Below the pieces are notes generated by a model. It was not told the DNA's origin and searched no databases. It was given only the letters and a program-made list of their open reading frames with translations. From NCBI GenBank assembly GCA_937969485.1, contig CALBVQ010000190.1:1-8957 (forward strand): a DNA stretch of 8,957 bases. Direction: 5' to 3'. This DNA is from an uncultured Saprospiraceae bacterium (GTDB taxonomy: Bacteria > Bacteroidota > Bacteroidia > Chitinophagales > Saprospiraceae). Positions 5,941 through 8,957 of the stretch are shown here, in pieces. The translations under genes and the position numbers were made by a program. Within the stretch, counting starts at the first letter, position 1; the number at the start of each line of letters is the position of its first letter.

Positions 5941-7581
5941 ATGAATTATCTTGATTACTCAATAATTGCTATCTATCTAGTAGCTTTCATATTCTTAGGT
6001 TTCTTTTTCAAAAAAAACGAATCCTCAAAAGACTACTTTTTAGGAGGTAATTCACTTGGCTGGTTTCCACTAAGTTTATCTACAATGGCTACTCAGTTGT
6101 CTGCTATAAGCTTCATCTCCGCACCGGCATTTGTAGGTTTAAAGTTAGGTGGAGGTCTCAAGTGGTTGACTTTCGAGATGGCGGTGCCGCTTGCCATGTT
6201 GTTCATTATGATACTTATAATCCCGCCATTGTTTAGGGCGGGAATTGTTAGTATTTATGAATATGCAGAAAGACGTTTCGATTATTCAACACGAATGATT
6301 TTGAGTATCGTCTTTCAGATCAATAGAGCACTGAGTACGGGAGTGATGGTGTATGCCATAGCTTTTATTTTACAAGCGGTTTTAAATTTGGACTTTACAG
6401 TAACAATATTGATCATTAGTGTAATCACGATAATCTATTCTTGGCAAGGAGGAATGAAGGCAGTAGTTTGGGGAGATGCTATTCAAATGATCATCTTGTT
6501 TGTAGGCTTAGTGGTATGTCTATATTACGGTTGGTCTAATCTAAGCGAAACAGTAGATGCCATATCATTCGATCCTACCCGACTGCAAGTAATTGATTAT
6601 AACTGGGGAATTGGTGAAGGAGAAGAATATGGGATTTTCCCTATGATAATAGGTGGGTTCTTCCTTTATGCCTCGTATTATGGTTGCGACCAAACGCAAG
6701 CACAACGAATGCTCTCTGCCAAAAACGAAAAGACGATCAAACAACTCCTACTTGCCAATGGGCTATTGCGATTTCCAGTAGTTTTAGTGTATTGTATTAT
6801 GGGCTTAATTATTGGCTCTTTAGTGATGAATACCCCAGGTTTCTTGACAGATATTGAGAACTTGACTAGGCTGCACTTTCCAGAAGAATTTGCATCCAGC
6901 GGAATTAAAGCTGATCTGATGATGCCCGTGTTTATCCTTAAGTATCTACCCCACGGAATGATAGGGCTGCTAATGATAGGTATTATGTCTGCCGCAATGT
7001 CATCGCTCAGCTCTACAATCAATTCGTTATCCGCAGTGACTGTTGAAGATGTTCTTAAAAGAGTGGGAATAGTCAACGATGCGAATTACATGAAATATTC
7101 AAGGTATATGGTTGTATTCTGGGGAGTTATCTGCATTGGCGCAGCTTTCCTTTTCGGAGGAAGTGACAGTCCAGTAATAGAGATCATCAATGCGATAGGT
7201 TCAGTATTCTACGGACCTGTACTAGCAACATTTGTCTTGGCTATATTTTCGAAAAAGATCAGCTCTACAGGTATGAAATTCGGTATCGTTTTTTCTGTAC
7301 TGATAAACCTGATTTTCTCCAAGACTATGCAAAATATCATTGGGTTTGATCCAGGTGTATCGATTTTCTGGATATGGCTTAACTTTACTGGCTTTGCATT
7401 TACCGTACTTATTTCATACTTGGTGAGCTTCATAGCCCCGAACAATGTACAAGATGAAGCCCTACTTGAGCGCCCGAAATTCAATTTATCAGACTTACTT
7501 TGCAAAGAGACATATATCTTGGTGGGGTTCTTTATCTTCATTCTGGTATTTTGCGCATATCTGCCACAAATACTTCCGTAA
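5941..7581 (+). CDS. Sodium:solute symporter (SSS family)
   Basis: The 546-residue protein is an inner-membrane transporter of the SSS family (the SGLT/PutP fold), with about 13-14 hydrophobic helices from residue 5 to 543. Diagnostic stretches are KDYFLGGNSLGWFPLSLS (30-47), with the following helix MATQLSAISFISAPAF; WQGGMKAVVWGDAIQ (168-182); YYGCDQTQAQRMLSAKNEK (246-264); and MSAAMSSLSSTINSLSAV (349-366). The last contains the serine pair that helps form the sodium site in this fold. It should couple inward sodium flow to uptake of a small polar solute. Family members carry sugars, amino acids, carboxylates or vitamins, and the sequence alone does not name the ligand. It starts 41 bases after the hydrolase stop, in the same direction, and precedes a glycerate kinase, so an intact glycosyl-glycerate is the favoured substrate. 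Free glycerate or hexose would be alternatives, but the cytoplasmic hydrolase argues for import of the uncleaved compound. The start ATG lies directly ahead of the first helix. Confidence 0.9.
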   Translation: MNYLDYSIIAIYLVAFIFLGFFFKKNESSKDYFLGGNSLGWFPLSLSTMATQLSAISFISAPAFVGLKLGGGLKWLTFEMAVPLAMLFIMILIIPPLFRAGIVSIYEYAERRFDYSTRMILSIVFQINRALSTGVMVYAIAFILQAVLNLDFTVTILIISVITIIYSWQGGMKAVVWGDAIQMIILFVGLVVCLYYGWSNLSETVDAISFDPTRLQVIDYNWGIGEGEEYGIFPMIIGGFFLYASYYGCDQTQAQRMLSAKNEKTIKQLLLANGLLRFPVVLVYCIMGLIIGSLVMNTPGFLTDIENLTRLHFPEEFASSGIKADLMMPVFILKYLPHGMIGLLMIGIMSAAMSSLSSTINSLSAVTVEDVLKRVGIVNDANYMKYSRYMVVFWGVICIGAAFLFGGSDSPVIEIINAIGSVFYGPVLATFVLAIFSKKISSTGMKFGIVFSVLINLIFSKTMQNIIGFDPGVSIFWIWLNFTGFAFTVLISYLVSFIAPNNVQDEALLERPKFNLSDLLCKETYILVGFFIFILVFCAYLPQILP

Positions 7582-7674
7582 ATCATAGGATTTGAAAGTA
7601 GAAAAATGGAAATTTGATATGATGAGTTCGTTAGTAATTCACTTAATCAGCAATAACCAAGAATCATCAATGCA

Positions 7675-8784
7675 ATGAATATTTTACTCTGTCCAGACAA
7701 GTTCAAAGGATCTCTTTCAGCTGACAAAGTGTGTGAAGCATTAAGAAAGGGTTTATGCGAAGATGCACCGAATCTAAAGATTGTCACTCACCCGATGGCA
7801 GACGGTGGAGATGGGTCGATAAATATCTTAAAGTCATTCTATGAGTTTGAAAAAATACAAGTAGAGACCATCGATCCACTAGGAAGACCAATAATGGCCA
7901 ACTATTACAGAACCGAAGATGCGGCGTACATTGAATTGGCTAGCGCGTCCGGATTGGTGCTTCTAGATAAACATGAAAGGAATCCCCTATTTTCTTCCAC
8001 GGAAGGCACGGGAATAATGATATCCGACGCCTTAAGAAGAGGTTTAAAAAAGATATATTTATTCATTGGTGGTAGTGCTACCAATGATGCAGGAATAGGG
8101 ATTGCCAAGGCATTGGGATATGATTTTTTAGATGCCAATAACCAGCCACTAACACCAATAGGTGGTAATCTTGACAAAATAAATGTAATTCGTAATAATA
8201 GCAGTTTCGAGTTCAGTGAGATAGATATTAACGTCCTCTGCGATGTAGAAAACCCTATGCATGGCATCAATGGTGCGGCTCATACTTATGCTGGGCAAAA
8301 AGGTGCATCTGAAAGTGAAATCAATTTGCTAGACAAGGGGCTAAAGAAATATGCTGAAATTCTCAAGAGCGAAACGAAACAAGAGATTGCTGACATTTCA
8401 GGAATGGGAGCTGCAGGAGCTGTGGGAGCTTCGCTTGTTGGTCTCTTACACGCGAAACTGATTGACGGTTTTCAGATGGTCGCTCGCTCTACAAAATTGG
8501 AGCTGGCGATCCAAGAGGCTGATCTCGTGATTACAGGTGAAGGCAAAGTAGATCCCACGTCTTTCCAAGGCAAGGTTGTTGGAAACGTATTGAAGCTATG
8601 TAAACAGCACAATAAACCTTGTGGCATAATTGCAGGAATGATTGAACAACTAGCTGAAATGAGATTTGACTTCTACTTTCAAGAATCTATTATATCACGC
8701 GCCAATGACCAGCGAGAGGCGATGGCTAATCCTGAGAGATTCTTGTATGAGATCGGCAAAGATATAGCTAGAAAGCTTCTATAA
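7675..8784 (+). CDS. Glycerate kinase (GlxK/GarK family)
   Basis: The 369-residue protein is full length for the GlxK/GarK-type glycerate kinase family. Hallmarks are CPDKFKGSLSA (6-16), HPMADGGDGS (39-48), ELASASGL (87-94), FIGGSATNDAGIG (130-142), CDVENPMHGINGAAHTYAGQ (189-208), SGMGAAGAVGA (242-252) and DLVITGEGKVDPTSFQGK (283-300). The family phosphorylates D-glycerate with ATP, generally giving 2-phosphoglycerate, which enters glycolysis below the triose level. No signal peptide or membrane segment is present, so it is cytoplasmic. Ninety-three bases separate it from the symporter and no hairpin is seen there, so read-through is plausible, although a separate promoter cannot be excluded. 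Its presence after a GH63 mannosylglycerate/glucosylglycerate-type hydrolase is the best clue that glycerate is one of the products made by this gene row. Kinases of this family also occur in glyoxylate, glucarate and photorespiratory pathways, but no genes of those pathways are visible here. Confidence 0.95.
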   Translation: MNILLCPDKFKGSLSADKVCEALRKGLCEDAPNLKIVTHPMADGGDGSINILKSFYEFEKIQVETIDPLGRPIMANYYRTEDAAYIELASASGLVLLDKHERNPLFSSTEGTGIMISDALRRGLKKIYLFIGGSATNDAGIGIAKALGYDFLDANNQPLTPIGGNLDKINVIRNNSSFEFSEIDINVLCDVENPMHGINGAAHTYAGQKGASESEINLLDKGLKKYAEILKSETKQEIADISGMGAAGAVGASLVGLLHAKLIDGFQMVARSTKLELAIQEADLVITGEGKVDPTSFQGKVVGNVLKLCKQHNKPCGIIAGMIEQLAEMRFDFYFQESIISRANDQREAMANPERFLYEIGKDIARKLL

Positions 8785-8789
8785 ACCAC

Positions 8790-8815
8790 TTTTTTTGGGG
8801 TTACCCCCAAAGAAA
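8790..8815 (+). terminator. Stem-loop just after the glycerate kinase gene
   Basis: Seven T and four G (8790-8800) pair with CCCCAAAGAAA (8805-8815) in an 11-bp stem with one G-T pair, loop TTAC. It starts five bases after the kinase stop and is the likely 3' end of the row. The T-run is in the 5' arm and the 3' arm is followed by A's, so it is not a classical intrinsic terminator despite its position. Confidence 0.5.
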
Positions 8816-8957
8816 AAAACGATTCGCACAAAGTAAAAACCATTGTAAATTGAAAATATCCGTGTTGATTGAAAGGTAATACCAATTCTGTAAAGCACCC
8901 GAGCCGAACTAATCGGCAAATCACCTACAACCTATACTTCGCAGGAAGTTCAAGACG
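8816..8957. other. Right-edge sequence without an identifiable gene; possible start of an open frame at 8869
   Basis: After the stem-loop the sequence contains the palindrome GGTAATACC (8875-8883) and two short hairpins, GCCGA/TCGGC (8903-8907 with 8913-8917) and ACTTC/GAAGT near 8937-8950. On the + strand a frame opening with TTG at 8869 runs off the edge (LKGNTNSVKHPSRTNR and on), but 29 codons with a rare start and no motif are too little to call a gene. The three minus-strand frames at the edge close quickly or show no recognised domain. Confidence 0.25.

Noticed and set aside
6678..7076. 132-codon open frame on the - strand
   Set aside because: It is antisense to the conserved sodium-site helix region of the symporter and has no motif of its own.
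7905..8270. 121-codon open frame on the - strand
   Set aside because: It is antisense to the core motifs of the glycerate kinase.
8679..8924. 81-codon open frame on the - strand reaching past the kinase end
   Set aside because: It crosses the stem-loop at 8790-8815 and the antisense of the kinase C-terminus; the start region shows no protein-like signal.
1..8957. CRISPR array, tRNA, rRNA, insertion sequence or prophage
   Set aside because: No regularly spaced repeats, tRNA cloverleaf, rRNA-like sequence or transposase reading frame was seen; the S74-type domain at the left edge alone does not establish a prophage.

Overview
The window looks like a chromosomal segment of a Bacteroidota bacterium, probably marine or aquatic. 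Support: the outer-membrane receptor pairs an N-terminal carboxypeptidase-regulatory-like domain with a TonB-dependent plug and barrel, base composition is AT-rich with AT-rich spacers, and the starts lack Shine-Dalgarno sequences. The exact genus cannot be read from the sequence.

Layout. The left edge (2-256, +) is the 3' end of a protein with a C-terminal intramolecular chaperone (peptidase S74-type) domain and a short coiled coil. It converges on a small tail-anchored-looking membrane protein of unknown function (346-627, -). A gene-free stretch (628-920) with two GC stem-loops follows. Next is an AraC-family regulator with an N-terminal cupin-like domain (921-1772, -), divergent from a four-gene row on the + strand: a TonB-dependent receptor (1921-4512), a GH63-type glycoside hydrolase of the mannosylglycerate/glucosylglycerate hydrolase group (4592-5899, TTG start), a sodium:solute symporter (5941-7581) and a GlxK/GarK-type glycerate kinase (7675-8784). 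A stem-loop follows the kinase. The last 140 bases hold no gene I can identify.

How the genes may work together. Read as one pathway, the row suggests scavenging of a glycosyl-glycerate osmolyte: alpha-mannosylglycerate (the red-algal heteroside digeneaside, also a thermophile solute) or alpha-glucosylglycerate (made by marine cyanobacteria and others). The receptor would carry the intact solute across the outer membrane, the symporter across the inner membrane, the signal-peptide-less hydrolase would split it in the cytoplasm into hexose and D-glycerate, and the kinase would send glycerate into lower glycolysis as 2-phosphoglycerate. The pairing of this hydrolase family with a glycerate kinase is the strongest clue to the substrate; the assignment remains an inference.

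Regulation. The 148-bp divergent spacer carries three copies of a 14-16 bp element: two direct repeats 21 bp apart (two helical turns, as in AraC-type operators) and one inverted copy ending at the base before the receptor ATG. A canonical hairpin with a T-rich tail lies between the receptor and hydrolase genes and could set different expression levels for them.
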